Notes under the pieces: model-generated
Database searches by the model: none
What the model was told of the DNA's origin: nothing
What the model saw: only the letters and a program-made list of their open reading frames with translations
Program-made: the position numbers and the translations under genes
Part shown: positions 52,879 to 63,858 of the stretch, in pieces
How positions within the stretch are numbered: the first letter of the stretch is position 1
Layout of the letters: every line of letters starts with the position of its first letter
Assembly (NCBI RefSeq): GCF_002210425.1
Contig: NZ_MWQK01000001.1
Span: forward strand, 558,001-622,000
Length of the DNA: 64,000 nt
Source: Fibrobacter sp. UWB2
GTDB taxonomy: Bacteria > Fibrobacterota > Fibrobacteria > Fibrobacterales > Fibrobacteraceae
Reading direction: 5' to 3'

Positions 52879-54441
52879 TTACGACTTCTGCTGTTGCTGC
52901 TGGAATGTGAGTTCGATAAATTCTGCCGGGCGAATCAAAGCCACCTTCACGGTCACTCTCAAAATGCCTTCAAGAATATCTTCCGGAGTCATGGTATCGC
53001 CAAGGCCCACATGCACTTCGTAAGCATCTTCCGGAGTCGTGCCTGCAAGGCCACCGCGCTTCCAGACGCTATTGAGGAAGTTGCCAATCATGTTCTTCAT
53101 CGTAAGCCAAGTCGTAGACGTGTTAGCGTCGAACACATAAGCCTTAGATGCCTGCTTGATAGATTCTTCGAGCATGATCATCGTGCGGCGAACGTTCACA
53201 TAGCGCCAATCGAGGCTGTTACCGTCGAGCGTACGAGCGCCCCAGACCTTGATGCCATCGCCAACAAAGTAGCGGATTGCGTTCACAGCCTTACCGTTCA
53301 GCGGAACGTTCAAGTCTTCCTGTTCGTCATTCGTGAGGTTCACAGCCGGGGAGACAACGCCATTCACGCCCACGTTAGCCGGAGCCTTCCACACGCCTTC
53401 GTTATTATCGACGCGAGTGTAAATGCCGGCCATAGCTGCAGAAGGCGGCATCAAGTTGAGCTTTTCGCTCATGGTGTTCATCAAAGCAGCATACTTCGGG
53501 CAGACAACCGTAAGCGTGTTGTGCAAAGCGGTTGCATCGTCCTTCTTGGCGTCAAAATCACGCAAGCTCTTGAAGAAGCTGACGAGTTCCAATTCGCGCT
53601 TGGAATGCGTTTCAGGATCAACGTTGTCGAGGTCTTCGACATCCGGCACCACAGACTTTGCAAGGTCAAGTGCGAGAGTCTTGTAACCACCTTCGGCTTC
53701 CGGCTCGATATTCGTAAACGAGACTTCACTCGAAGCGACAACGCTCGTATTGATCCACGGATAGTAAGCGGCACCATACTTGAGGAAATCCGTCACCTTT
53801 TCGCGGAAGGTGTTGATGCATTCCAGCGGTTCCTTGTAGCCATCGAAAACATCAAGGATGGCGAAACGGTTCTGCATCTTGTTGCAATGTGCAAGCAATT
53901 CATTCTGGATATCGGCACATTCCTGAGCATTGCCAAGCGAAACAGCATCCGGAACGAGCATAATCGTCGGTTCCTGTTCCTTCACGAACGGAGCAATGCC
54001 ATTGAACAACGGGGCCTTTTCAATCTTCTTGTCGTAACCGCCCACAGAGCAGATATAGCAAGCGGCACCGCCATTCTGGAAGAAGATGCGCATAGAATCG
54101 TAGAGACGGAACATCGGCTTCGTCTGGAGAACAGCCTTCTGTTCACCGTTCTTTGCGTCAGCGGATTCTTCTGCATTTTCGGAATCTTCCGAGGCAGCCG
54201 GAGCCTCAGCAGATGCAGCACCGTATGTAAAGCGCACGGTCGGAGCACCGCCGAAAATGTTCAGATACTCAGCAAAGGAAGTGATGCGGAAAGGCTTATT
54301 CGTCAAGTCCTTTCCATTGTATTCTGCCTTTTCGGTGTAACCGATAAATGCAGGAATAGCAGTTGCAACTTCCACCACCGAGCCCGGGAAAGCGTCTTTC
54401 TCAACGAGATAGACGCCTGGGGTTTTGTATGATGTAGGCAT
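52879..54441 (-). CDS. Contractile sheath protein with acidic insertion
   Basis: 520 residues, phage tail sheath family. The N-terminus YKTPGVYLVEKDAFPGSVVEVATAIPAFIGYT and C-terminal IKVWGARTLDGNSLDWRYVNVRRTMIMLEESIKQA...FIELTFQQQQQKS are diagnostic. It is the only sheath gene in the cluster, where many eCIS have two or three. A low-complexity Ala/Glu/Ser/Asp insertion lies at about residues 75-103, probably a surface loop. The ribosome site is AGGAG, eight bases upstream. Contraction of this sheath would drive the tube. Confidence 0.94.
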   Translation of the reverse strand: MPTSYKTPGVYLVEKDAFPGSVVEVATAIPAFIGYTEKAEYNGKDLTNKPFRITSFAEYLNIFGGAPTVRFTYGAASAEAPAASEDSENAEESADAKNGEQKAVLQTKPMFRLYDSMRIFFQNGGAACYICSVGGYDKKIEKAPLFNGIAPFVKEQEPTIMLVPDAVSLGNAQECADIQNELLAHCNKMQNRFAILDVFDGYKEPLECINTFREKVTDFLKYGAAYYPWINTSVVASSEVSFTNIEPEAEGGYKTLALDLAKSVVPDVEDLDNVDPETHSKRELELVSFFKSLRDFDAKKDDATALHNTLTVVCPKYAALMNTMSEKLNLMPPSAAMAGIYTRVDNNEGVWKAPANVGVNGVVSPAVNLTNDEQEDLNVPLNGKAVNAIRYFVGDGIKVWGARTLDGNSLDWRYVNVRRTMIMLEESIKQASKAYVFDANTSTTWLTMKNMIGNFLNSVWKRGGLAGTTPEDAYEVHVGLGDTMTPEDILEGILRVTVKVALIRPAEFIELTFQQQQQKS

Positions 54442-54458
54442 TTATGATTCTCCTATTT

Positions 54459-55193
54459 TTATGGATTAACAAAACATTCTGCGACGATGGTTCTCGTCCC
54501 ATCATCTAAACTCGCCTTGGCTATAGACCTAGCGTTTGCATTCGGAAGGCTTTTCACAAGTACCTTCGAAGTCGCACTATCCATCAGCTGAAAACGTGGA
54601 GGCGCACCGCTTACAATCGGGAGTTCGGTCCTCGAAATGTAAAGCGATACACGTTGTGATTTTTCCACGCAGTCAAACTGGACCGGATCATCAGTCCTCA
54701 GCGAATCATTTATTTGCAAATCACGTTCAGCATAAATGCCCGAAACGCAATAGCACCACCTCAATTTTTTTGTCGGGACTTTTACCGTACAAACAAGCGG
54801 TATCTTCGGCGTAATATGGAGTTCAAGCGCGAACACCACCCCGAACATACGTTGCAATTCCGGCATGGAATCCTTTTTACGACCCTCAAAACAAATCTTA
54901 TTTTCGCCAGACACCACAGCAACAGGGAACTCGTCATGTGCGATACCATCAAAGTTCGTGACGTTCCAAATTTCTGCAATAGAGGCCTTGACGTAAAAGA
55001 AAAGCGTCGTTTCTTCGGCAAACGAGCCCGCAGGCGACATCAGTCGCACTTTTCCATCGTAAATACGGCAAAGCGCATCCTCTCTCTTCAGAATATCAGC
55101 CGTTTCTGGCGAGGGTACAACCTTAAAGCCACAAGAACTCCCATTGTAGTACTCATGGCAAAGCGATACATCTACAATTCTTGCGTATTCCAT
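54459..55193 (-). CDS. Unassigned eCIS operon protein
   Basis: 244 residues, no signal peptide, beta-rich. MEYARIVDVSLCHEYYNGSSCGFKVVPS and the late VSLYISRTELPIVSGAPPRFQLMD are the most distinctive parts. I assign no domain. The ATG overlaps the DUF4255 stop (TGATG), so synthesis is coupled, and the sheath gene follows 17 bp later. Position between tail terminator and sheath suggests a cap or sheath-associated structural protein. Confidence 0.7.
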   Translation of the reverse strand: MEYARIVDVSLCHEYYNGSSCGFKVVPSPETADILKREDALCRIYDGKVRLMSPAGSFAEETTLFFYVKASIAEIWNVTNFDGIAHDEFPVAVVSGENKICFEGRKKDSMPELQRMFGVVFALELHITPKIPLVCTVKVPTKKLRWCYCVSGIYAERDLQINDSLRTDDPVQFDCVEKSQRVSLYISRTELPIVSGAPPRFQLMDSATSKVLVKSLPNANARSIAKASLDDGTRTIVAECFVNP

Positions 55194-55771
55194 CAAATTA
55201 ACCCCAGTTCAGAGTTTTCAGGAAGCCGAATTACGTACGGCTGATAATACGAGTAGTTACCGCCAAGAGCCACAGTCTTCAACCGGTAAACTACCGACGG
55301 GACGTATTTTGCCCCGATCGTCCCCCACAAATTGTTCAGTTCTTGCATGTTCATATTTTCCATATCAACAGCAATTTTTTCTAGCCCCTCGGGCATATCA
55401 GGCGAATTCGACCGGTCAAAAAAGGAGTGGTCCATAAAAAAGGCGACAGCCTTGGACAAGTACCGCAAGGAATCCACGTAATTTCCGCCTTTAAAATTCG
55501 CCGCAATAACAAAGTAAAGATTTAGGTAGACCATTTTTTGCGGAACCACAGCACGGTCACCACGATACTCCGGAGTCGCATAGTTTTGCACCATACTATC
55601 GCGTTCCATATTCACAAGGAATATGTTCAATTTATTTGTAGCCCCTTCATACTCTTTTCCGTCATTTTCCAGCATTCTAGATACAACAACAAGATCTTCA
55701 CGTACCGACATCGTGCGTCGCAAGTGAAGATTCAGCTGCATCGCCAAGAATTGCAACGAGGCTCCAATCAT
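55193..55771 (-). CDS. DUF4255 tail terminator/cap protein (Pvc16-like)
   Basis: 192 residues. LVNMERDSMVQN, LYFVIAANFKGGNYVDSLRYLSKAVAFFMDHSFF and LNNLWGTIGAKYVPSVVYRLKTV are hallmarks of DUF4255, the cap/terminator at the end of eCIS particles distal to the baseplate. As first gene of the minus-strand operon, its upstream region should carry the main promoter. No clear ribosome site is visible. Being first is unusual, as Pvc16 is often last. Confidence 0.9.
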   Translation of the reverse strand: MIGASLQFLAMQLNLHLRRTMSVREDLVVVSRMLENDGKEYEGATNKLNIFLVNMERDSMVQNYATPEYRGDRAVVPQKMVYLNLYFVIAANFKGGNYVDSLRYLSKAVAFFMDHSFFDRSNSPDMPEGLEKIAVDMENMNMQELNNLWGTIGAKYVPSVVYRLKTVALGGNYSYYQPYVIRLPENSELGLI

Positions 55772-56278
55772 ATTCTATACAACATCCATTTATATTCGTT
55801 TACTTACGTTTATTTGTCTGTATTTTTTAGTTAGTGTATACAACATTCATCGCGGCAATATAATTATTGCTTCAGCATTTTGTAAATTGTAAAATTAATT
55901 TTTCTAAACTTCAGTTGTTTTCAAAGATAAAAGATTGTAATAGAGCATACAAAATAGACATATATTTTGTTTATAACTTTACACATCAAGAACAAACTTT
56001 CACAAATAAAGCAAATTTTTGTAAATAAAGATTATCAGGCAAGTAAATTTGGGCACAAATTCATCACATTTTCGCAAGAATTTACACAAAAAAGCACTAT
56101 ACGTATCATATTATGATACACCTTTATAATACACATCATGTAAAAAAAGGCTCCAAAGCGACCAAAAAACGTAATTTTTCAGCGAAAATCGCAATAAAAA
56201 ACATAATTTTCACCAAAATAACCGATAAAATCAAGCGAAAAACCCATAAGAGCACTTGTTATTTATTAAATTGTTGCC
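55772..56278. other. 507-bp divergent regulatory region of the eCIS locus
   Basis: No gene seen. Very AT-rich, lying between the first eCIS gene (minus) and the LuxR-type regulator (plus), so it holds promoters for both. The best defined element is the inverted repeat at 56103-56119. Confidence 0.65.
56103..56119. promoter_or_regulatory. GTATCAT inverted repeat, likely operator
   Basis: GTATCAT-ATT-ATGATAC, a perfect 17-bp palindrome 160 bp before the regulator gene and about 330 bp before the eCIS operon. Related boxes occur at 2962, 7577, 7604-7617, 25408 and 25419. Confidence 0.6.
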
Positions 56279-57613
56279 ATGTTTGAGAGAAATAGTCAGC
56301 CTGAGTTAACCTCACGCCAAAAAGAAATATTGTCCTTACTGCGTAAGGGCCTTACGAATAATGAGATATGCAAGACGCTGAAAATTTCAGCGAATACCGT
56401 CAAAGCACATCTCGCAAAGATCTATAAAATTCTTGAAGTCACCAACAGAACCGAAGCCGTCACCACAAAAATTGACGAAGAGCCCAATATAGGCGACCTC
56501 AAAAAAGACCTCAACATCATTTTTCTCAAGCAAAGAGACCTTTCTGCTCACCCGAAAGTGAATAGCCTGTACTATTCACTTGTAGAAGCCATTCACCAGT
56601 ACCGCATTTTCCGCATCACGGATACAGTCGAAGACTCTGTCGAGCCCGCATTTTCAATCGACGTTTCAGCATCAACAGACAATGACGAAGCTTTGTTCTT
56701 ATCAATAAGACTCGGCTCATCGCACGAGATGCTTTGGGCAACATCAATCAAGATCGATTCTGACAACATTTCGGAGATTGCCCAGAAAGCGGCAATGCTT
56801 TTGTTCCGAAACATCGTTCTTGCGACAGACAAGATAAACTATACACCTGAAAGTCCAATTCCGTACTGGTGGTACATCACCGCCCACTGCAACCTAAAAT
56901 TCGAGAGCCGTAGCAAAGACGCGTTCAACTACTGCAAGGACTTGCTCTCTCCGCTAGCTACCGGAGAGGTCTATAGCGAACACGCCGTTTACACGCTCTC
57001 CCTCGTCTACTATATCGCCATCCTCGACAACTGGGGCGATACGGAAGAATACACCAAGCAGCTTGCGGAGTTTGCACGCAAGACCATGTTCAATGCGCCC
57101 TATTCCATTTACTCCCAAATGATTATGGCGTTCTACAACATCATCATAGGCAACAAAAGCGAAGCTATCTCGTACTTCAAGCAAGTCATCGAAGCAAACC
57201 CGCAAACGATTACCGCTCGTACAATCCTCGCCCAGATTTACATGTTGACCGGCCTCAACGACAAGGCGCTCGAGCTCATCGAGGAATGCGAACGGCTGAT
57301 TCCAGAGAATGCTATGCAGACATCCATTAAGCACGGTAAGGCGTTCTTGCTCTTATTGCAAGGCAAGTACGAAGAATGCATCAAGCTCTGTAGCCAAATT
57401 TTGCTCTACACCCCCAAGGCGACCATCCACCACCTGTTCATCATCTACTGCAACAACCAGCTTGGCCGCAAAGCCGAAAGCGAGGCGCAAATCAAGGAGC
57501 TCTACAAACAGCACCCGGACTTCGGCAGGCCATACGTTGAACAAATAATGAAGGGCGTCTGCCCTGAAATGCAAAAGAAATTCATGGACCACCTCCAGAA
57601 TCTCTTCGTCTAA
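56279..57613 (+). CDS. LuxR-type HTH regulator with TPR-like repeats, divergent from eCIS
   Basis: 444 residues. A LuxR-type helix-turn-helix sits at the very N-terminus (ELTSRQKEILSLLRKGLTNNEICKTLKISANTVKAHLAKIYKIL), not at the C-terminus as usual. The middle and C-terminal parts (about 190-440) carry TPR-like helix pairs (DAFNYCKDLLSPL, AISYFKQVIEANPQTITARTILAQIYMLTG, ECIKLCSQILLYTPKA). No receiver domain is seen. It is divergent from the eCIS operon across a region with a GTATCAT palindrome, so it is the likely local regulator, possibly responding to a protein partner through the TPR part. No strong ribosome site precedes the ATG. Confidence 0.85.
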   Translation: MFERNSQPELTSRQKEILSLLRKGLTNNEICKTLKISANTVKAHLAKIYKILEVTNRTEAVTTKIDEEPNIGDLKKDLNIIFLKQRDLSAHPKVNSLYYSLVEAIHQYRIFRITDTVEDSVEPAFSIDVSASTDNDEALFLSIRLGSSHEMLWATSIKIDSDNISEIAQKAAMLLFRNIVLATDKINYTPESPIPYWWYITAHCNLKFESRSKDAFNYCKDLLSPLATGEVYSEHAVYTLSLVYYIAILDNWGDTEEYTKQLAEFARKTMFNAPYSIYSQMIMAFYNIIIGNKSEAISYFKQVIEANPQTITARTILAQIYMLTGLNDKALELIEECERLIPENAMQTSIKHGKAFLLLLQGKYEECIKLCSQILLYTPKATIHHLFIIYCNNQLGRKAESEAQIKELYKQHPDFGRPYVEQIMKGVCPEMQKKFMDHLQNLFV

Positions 57614-57637
57614 AAAATAACCCTAAGAACTACCCAA

Positions 57638-57660
57638 ATGGGCTATTGCAAATAGCCCAT
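57638..57660 (+). terminator. Hairpin after the regulator gene
   Basis: Perfect 10-bp stem ATGGGCTATT-GCA-AATAGCCCAT, 25 bp past the stop codon. The T tract (TATTTTTGG) begins eight bases later, so termination here may be inefficient. Confidence 0.6.
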
Positions 57661-57711
57661 GTTCAATGTATTTTTGGGCTGAGAAAAAGAGAGTTTACAC
57701 CTCAAACATAG

Positions 57712-57772
57712 TGCTGCAAGAACCAGAAAAAGGATCCACCTCCCCAATTCAGGGCTCTTGCAGCATTTTTTT
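57712..57772 (+). terminator. Long-loop terminator-like hairpin
   Basis: TGCTGCAAGA (57712-57721) pairs with TCTTGCAGCA (57756-57765), followed by seven T residues. The intervening 34 bases are partly self-complementary. Likely the main stop for the plus-strand regulator transcript. Confidence 0.65.
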
Positions 57773-57799
57773 GCGCTAACGCCATTCACGCTAGCGCAA
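57771..57799. other. Stem-loop just past clpC
   Basis: TTGCGCTA / TAGCGCAA inverted repeat with a 13-base loop. On the minus strand, downstream of clpC, it is followed by A rather than T residues, so it may stabilise mRNA rather than terminate. Confidence 0.5.
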
Positions 57800-57803
57800 G
57801 AAA

Positions 57804-60323
<2,520 letters not shown>

Positions 60324-60337
60324 AAATTTCCTTCCAC

Positions 60338-61018
60338 CTACTCCGCATTCTGAATAACACCATTATGCATAATCACACGGCGCTTTGCAAACTGCGCAAG
60401 TTTTTCATCGTGCGTCACAATCAAGAACGCCTGATGGAACTTTTCATTGAGTTCGCCAAAGAGCTCGTTCAATTTCGCCGAATTCGCTTCGTCCAGGTTA
60501 CCGCTCGGTTCATCTGCAAAAACAAGAGACGGATTGTTCATGAGCGCACGCGCAATTGCAATTCGCTGGCGTTCACCGCCCGAAAGTTCTCGCGGCAAAT
60601 GCTTGAGGCGTTCCTTGAGGCCAACCGTTTCCAAAAGCATTTCAGCACGTTCACGGCATTCCTTTTCGGGAGTCCCGAGAATGCGACCCGGCACGCAAAC
60701 ATTTTCGAGTGCCGTAAATTCCGTGAGCAAATGATGGAACTGGAACACAAACCCCACATGCGAACGGTGGTACATATCGCGTTCTTCGCTATTGAACTTG
60801 CTAAGCGGCTTGCCCTTGAACAAAATCTCGCCCGAAGTCGGCGTGTCGAGCATTCCAACCAAATTCAAAAACGTCGATTTACCGGAACCCGACGAACCCG
60901 TGAGCGCCACAAGTTCGCCAGCATCCATCGAAAAATTCACGCCTTTGAGGATTTCAAGTTTTTCACCAGTCTCGGAGAAAACTCTGCGAAGGTCGACTGT
61001 TTGCAATAAACTACTCAT
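60338..61018 (-). CDS. lolD: Lipoprotein-release ABC transporter ATPase (LolD-like)
   Basis: 226 residues, the ATPase half of the system that extracts lipoproteins from the inner membrane. Walker A GSSGSGKST, the LSGGERQRIAIARAL signature, Walker B LVFADEPSG and the D-loop/His region IVTHDEKLA are intact. ATG 61018 is chosen: it overlaps the 3' end of the permease gene by eight bases (ATGAGTAG). The longer upstream frame lies inside that gene. Its pairing with a LolC/E permease supports the name over other MacB-type ATPases. Confidence 0.9.
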   Translation of the reverse strand: MSSLLQTVDLRRVFSETGEKLEILKGVNFSMDAGELVALTGSSGSGKSTFLNLVGMLDTPTSGEILFKGKPLSKFNSEERDMYHRSHVGFVFQFHHLLTEFTALENVCVPGRILGTPEKECRERAEMLLETVGLKERLKHLPRELSGGERQRIAIARALMNNPSLVFADEPSGNLDEANSAKLNELFGELNEKFHQAFLIVTHDEKLAQFAKRRVIMHNGVIQNAE

Positions 61019-62258
61019 GTCTAATCGCCCCCACAGGATCCAAACGGCTAGCCTTCCATGCCGGCAAAAGCGTCGCGGACACGCACAAAACAATACCAAT
61101 CACAAAAATCAAAACAACATCAATCAAGTGCACCGAAATCGGGAAATACGGAATCACGTACACATCGCCCGGGAGCTTAATGAAGTGGTAAGCCTCTTGC
61201 AACTTGCAGAGCACAAGTCCAACAGTTCCACCCACAACGGTACCGCCCACGCCAATGAAACTTCCCATCAGCATGAACACGCGCATCACGCCCGCCTTGC
61301 TAAAGCCCATGCTACGCAAGATGCCAATTTCCTTTGTCTTGTCAATCACGACCATGATAAGCGAGCTGATGATGTTAAACGCAGCGACCAAAATAATCAA
61401 ACAAATCACCGCCGCCACAATGAACTTTTCGTAGTTCATCCACTTGAGGAGCGTGATGTTCTTGGACTTCCAATCCATCCCGTAGTACGGATATGAGAGC
61501 CAAGTCGCCATGCTATCGACCGCCTCGCCCGCTTTCCAGTGATCCTTGATGCGGAACTGGATACCGGTCACGGTGTTTCCCATGCCAAGCAACTTCTGCA
61601 AATCCGAAATGCCGACATACGCAAGGTTTCCATCGTATTCGTAAGTACCCGTTTCAAAGATGCCGCTCACCACGCACATCATCATCTTCGGGCCACCAGT
61701 GCTCATCGCCTCGTCTGGACTCTGGAACGTCTGCAACACGAGCTTGTCTCCAACGACAACGCGCAAGCGCGCCGCAAGCCCAGTCCCGAGAATAATTCCC
61801 GGACGGAGTTTGCCACCCATGTCCTGCAAACTATCGACAGAGTATTCTCCCCACTTGATGAACTTGTGGATGTCCGTCACTCCCTTGGCTGTAGCTGGGT
61901 CAATGCCGTAAATGACAATGCCATCGTTCACCTTCTTGGAGCTGATGCCCACCTTGTAAACGATAAACGGCGACGAAGCGACTACGTCAGGCACGCGCTT
62001 TTGCACTTCCTGCGTGAGGCTATCGTACGGCCCAATCGGATTGCCATTATACGCCATCAGTTCAAAGTGAGCGTCCTTCCCAATCATCTGGGCCGTGACC
62101 TCTTCTTCGAAACCATTGACCGCCGCAAGCGCCACCACTAGCGCAAACACGCCAATGGAAACGCCGAGCATACTGAAAATACCAATAAGCGAAACAAAGA
62201 GACTCTTGCGTTGAGCCCCCAAGTAACGCCAAGCAATGAGGAGTTCGAGTTTGTTCAT
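61011..62258 (-). CDS. Lipoprotein-release permease (LolC/LolE family)
   Basis: 415 residues. An N-terminal membrane helix (SLIGIFSMLGVSIGVFALVVALA) is followed by a periplasmic domain of about 200 residues and three C-terminal helices, with NIISSLIMVVIDKTKEIGILRSMGFS, the coupling motif of the family, in the loop. It would form the membrane part with LolD. Whether it is a LolC/E pair member or the single LolF-like version cannot be told, because only one permease gene is present here. It starts 24 bp after lysS. Confidence 0.9.
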   Translation of the reverse strand: MNKLELLIAWRYLGAQRKSLFVSLIGIFSMLGVSIGVFALVVALAAVNGFEEEVTAQMIGKDAHFELMAYNGNPIGPYDSLTQEVQKRVPDVVASSPFIVYKVGISSKKVNDGIVIYGIDPATAKGVTDIHKFIKWGEYSVDSLQDMGGKLRPGIILGTGLAARLRVVVGDKLVLQTFQSPDEAMSTGGPKMMMCVVSGIFETGTYEYDGNLAYVGISDLQKLLGMGNTVTGIQFRIKDHWKAGEAVDSMATWLSYPYYGMDWKSKNITLLKWMNYEKFIVAAVICLIILVAAFNIISSLIMVVIDKTKEIGILRSMGFSKAGVMRVFMLMGSFIGVGGTVVGGTVGLVLCKLQEAYHFIKLPGDVYVIPYFPISVHLIDVVLIFVIGIVLCVSATLLPAWKASRLDPVGAIRHE

Positions 62259-62282
62259 CTTAGGCGAGAAATAAACGAGATG

Positions 62283-63788
62283 CTACACTTCCGGCTTCAT
62301 GAGCGGGAAGAGCTGCACGTCGCGGATGGTCTGCTGGTTCGTGAGGAGCATGACCATGCGGTCGATGCCAAAGCCCACGCCGCCCGTCGGCGGAAGACCG
62401 CTTTCCACAGCATGCATGAAGTTTTCGTCCATCGGATGGGTTTCACCTTCACCACCACGGCCACGACGCACCTGGTCTTCCAAGAGTTCGCGCTGACGGA
62501 TCGGGTCGTTAAGTTCGGTATAAGCGTTACCGAGTTCCCAGCCGTTGGCATACGGTTCGAACTGTTCGATGAGGCCAGCGATCGTGCGGTGCTTCTTGCA
62601 GAGCGGCGTGCTTTCGGTCGGCATATCCTTGATGATCGTCGGCTGGATGAGCTTGCCTTCCACCGTGAGGTCGAAGAGTTCCAAGATGCCACGGCCACGA
62701 GTAAATTCACCATCGAGGTGACCACCGAGTTCTTCCATCTTGGCCTTGATTTCGTCGTCGCTCATGTCGCCCACCTTGATGCCACCGAACTTTTCAATGG
62801 CTTCAATCATGCTGTAGCGCGGCCACGGAGCCTTGAAGTCGATTTCCTTGCCCTGGTAGTTGATCTTGGTCGTACCGTTAGCGGCAATGCAAGCGCGTTC
62901 GTAAATGTTTTCGAAGTGCACCATCATGTCGTTGTAGTCGGCGTAGGCTTCGTAGAATTCGAGGCCGGTGAATTCCGGGCTATGCGTACGGTCCATGCCT
63001 TCGTTGCGGAAGTTCTTGCAGAACTCGAAAACCTTTTCCATACCGCCGATGATGCAGCGTTTGAGGTAAAGTTCCGGAGCCACGCGCAAGTAAAGCGTCA
63101 TGTCGCAAGCATTGTGGTGCGTCGTAAACGGACGGGCGTTTGCACCACCATAAATCGGCTGGAGCGTCGGGGTTTCGACTTCGATGAATCCCTTTTCAAT
63201 GAGGTATTCGCGGATAGCCTGCATGATCTTGGAACGCTTGATGAAGACTTCCTTCACGTCGTCGTTCAAAGCCATGTCGATATAACGCTGGCGGTAGCGG
63301 GTATCCACATCGGCAAATTCGTTGAACACGACCTTGTTGCCGTTTTCGTCGACCTTTTCCTTGGCGACCGGGAGCGGACGCACAGCCTTCGAAAGCATCG
63401 TGACCTTTTCGGCACGCACAGAGTATTCACCGCTCTGCGTTTCGAACATCGTACCGTTCACACCGATGAAGTCACCGAGGTCCGTCATCTTCACGATTTC
63501 GTAGTTTTCTTCGCCCACTTCGTCACGGGCAACCACAACCTGCAAGCGACCGTAGCGGTCCTTGAGGTGCATAAAGCACATTTTACCCTTGCGATTGAAA
63601 CGCACAACGCGGCCGGCAAATGCAACCGGTTCCTTGGTCACCATCAAGGCTTCCTTGTTTTCCTTCAAAACCTTGGAATCATGGGTCCTGTTAAACTTGT
63701 GCGGATAAGCATCCACACCCATTTCCTTGAACTTGTCGAGCTTAGCCAAGCGAGCCATCACCTGGTCATTCATGTCTTGCATTGCCAT
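62283..63788 (-). CDS. lysS: Lysyl-tRNA synthetase, class II
   Basis: 501 residues, charging tRNA-Lys. An OB-fold anticodon-binding domain (about 60-165, with FAGRVVRFNRKGKMCFMHLKDRYGRLQ) precedes the class II core: motif 2 FRNEGMDRTHSPEFT and motif 3 GVGFGIDRMVMLLT, plus TLQPIYGGANARPFTTHHNA. GAGGT stands before the ATG. It leads an apparent lysS-lolCE-lolD operon. Confidence 0.96.
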   Translation of the reverse strand: MAMQDMNDQVMARLAKLDKFKEMGVDAYPHKFNRTHDSKVLKENKEALMVTKEPVAFAGRVVRFNRKGKMCFMHLKDRYGRLQVVVARDEVGEENYEIVKMTDLGDFIGVNGTMFETQSGEYSVRAEKVTMLSKAVRPLPVAKEKVDENGNKVVFNEFADVDTRYRQRYIDMALNDDVKEVFIKRSKIMQAIREYLIEKGFIEVETPTLQPIYGGANARPFTTHHNACDMTLYLRVAPELYLKRCIIGGMEKVFEFCKNFRNEGMDRTHSPEFTGLEFYEAYADYNDMMVHFENIYERACIAANGTTKINYQGKEIDFKAPWPRYSMIEAIEKFGGIKVGDMSDDEIKAKMEELGGHLDGEFTRGRGILELFDLTVEGKLIQPTIIKDMPTESTPLCKKHRTIAGLIEQFEPYANGWELGNAYTELNDPIRQRELLEDQVRRGRGGEGETHPMDENFMHAVESGLPPTGGVGFGIDRMVMLLTNQQTIRDVQLFPLMKPEV

Positions 63789-63858
63789 ATTATTTTACCT
63801 CGTGAATATATCACGTCTTAAATTTGAACGGGATAAAATTTAGAAAAATAGATGGCTG

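Noticed and set aside
52816-54432. 538-codon plus-strand frame over the sheath gene
   Set aside because: Antisense; the sheath, with strong ribosome site and family motifs, is on the minus strand.
34771-55771. Prophage
   Set aside because: Tail-type genes are present but no capsid, portal, terminase, lysis or integrase genes, and DUF4255, DUF5908, CIS_TMP, AAA ATPase and DUF4157 proteins are eCIS-specific.
34771-55771. Type VI secretion system
   Set aside because: A single fused sheath, LysM adaptor and DUF4255 are present, but no TssB/TssC split sheath or TssJ/L/M membrane complex is seen.
21045-57803. Whole accessory region as one integrative element inserted at tRNA-Arg
   Set aside because: The tRNA lies at its edge, but I found no repeat of the tRNA 3' end near the other border and no integrase gene, so an insertion event is not supported.
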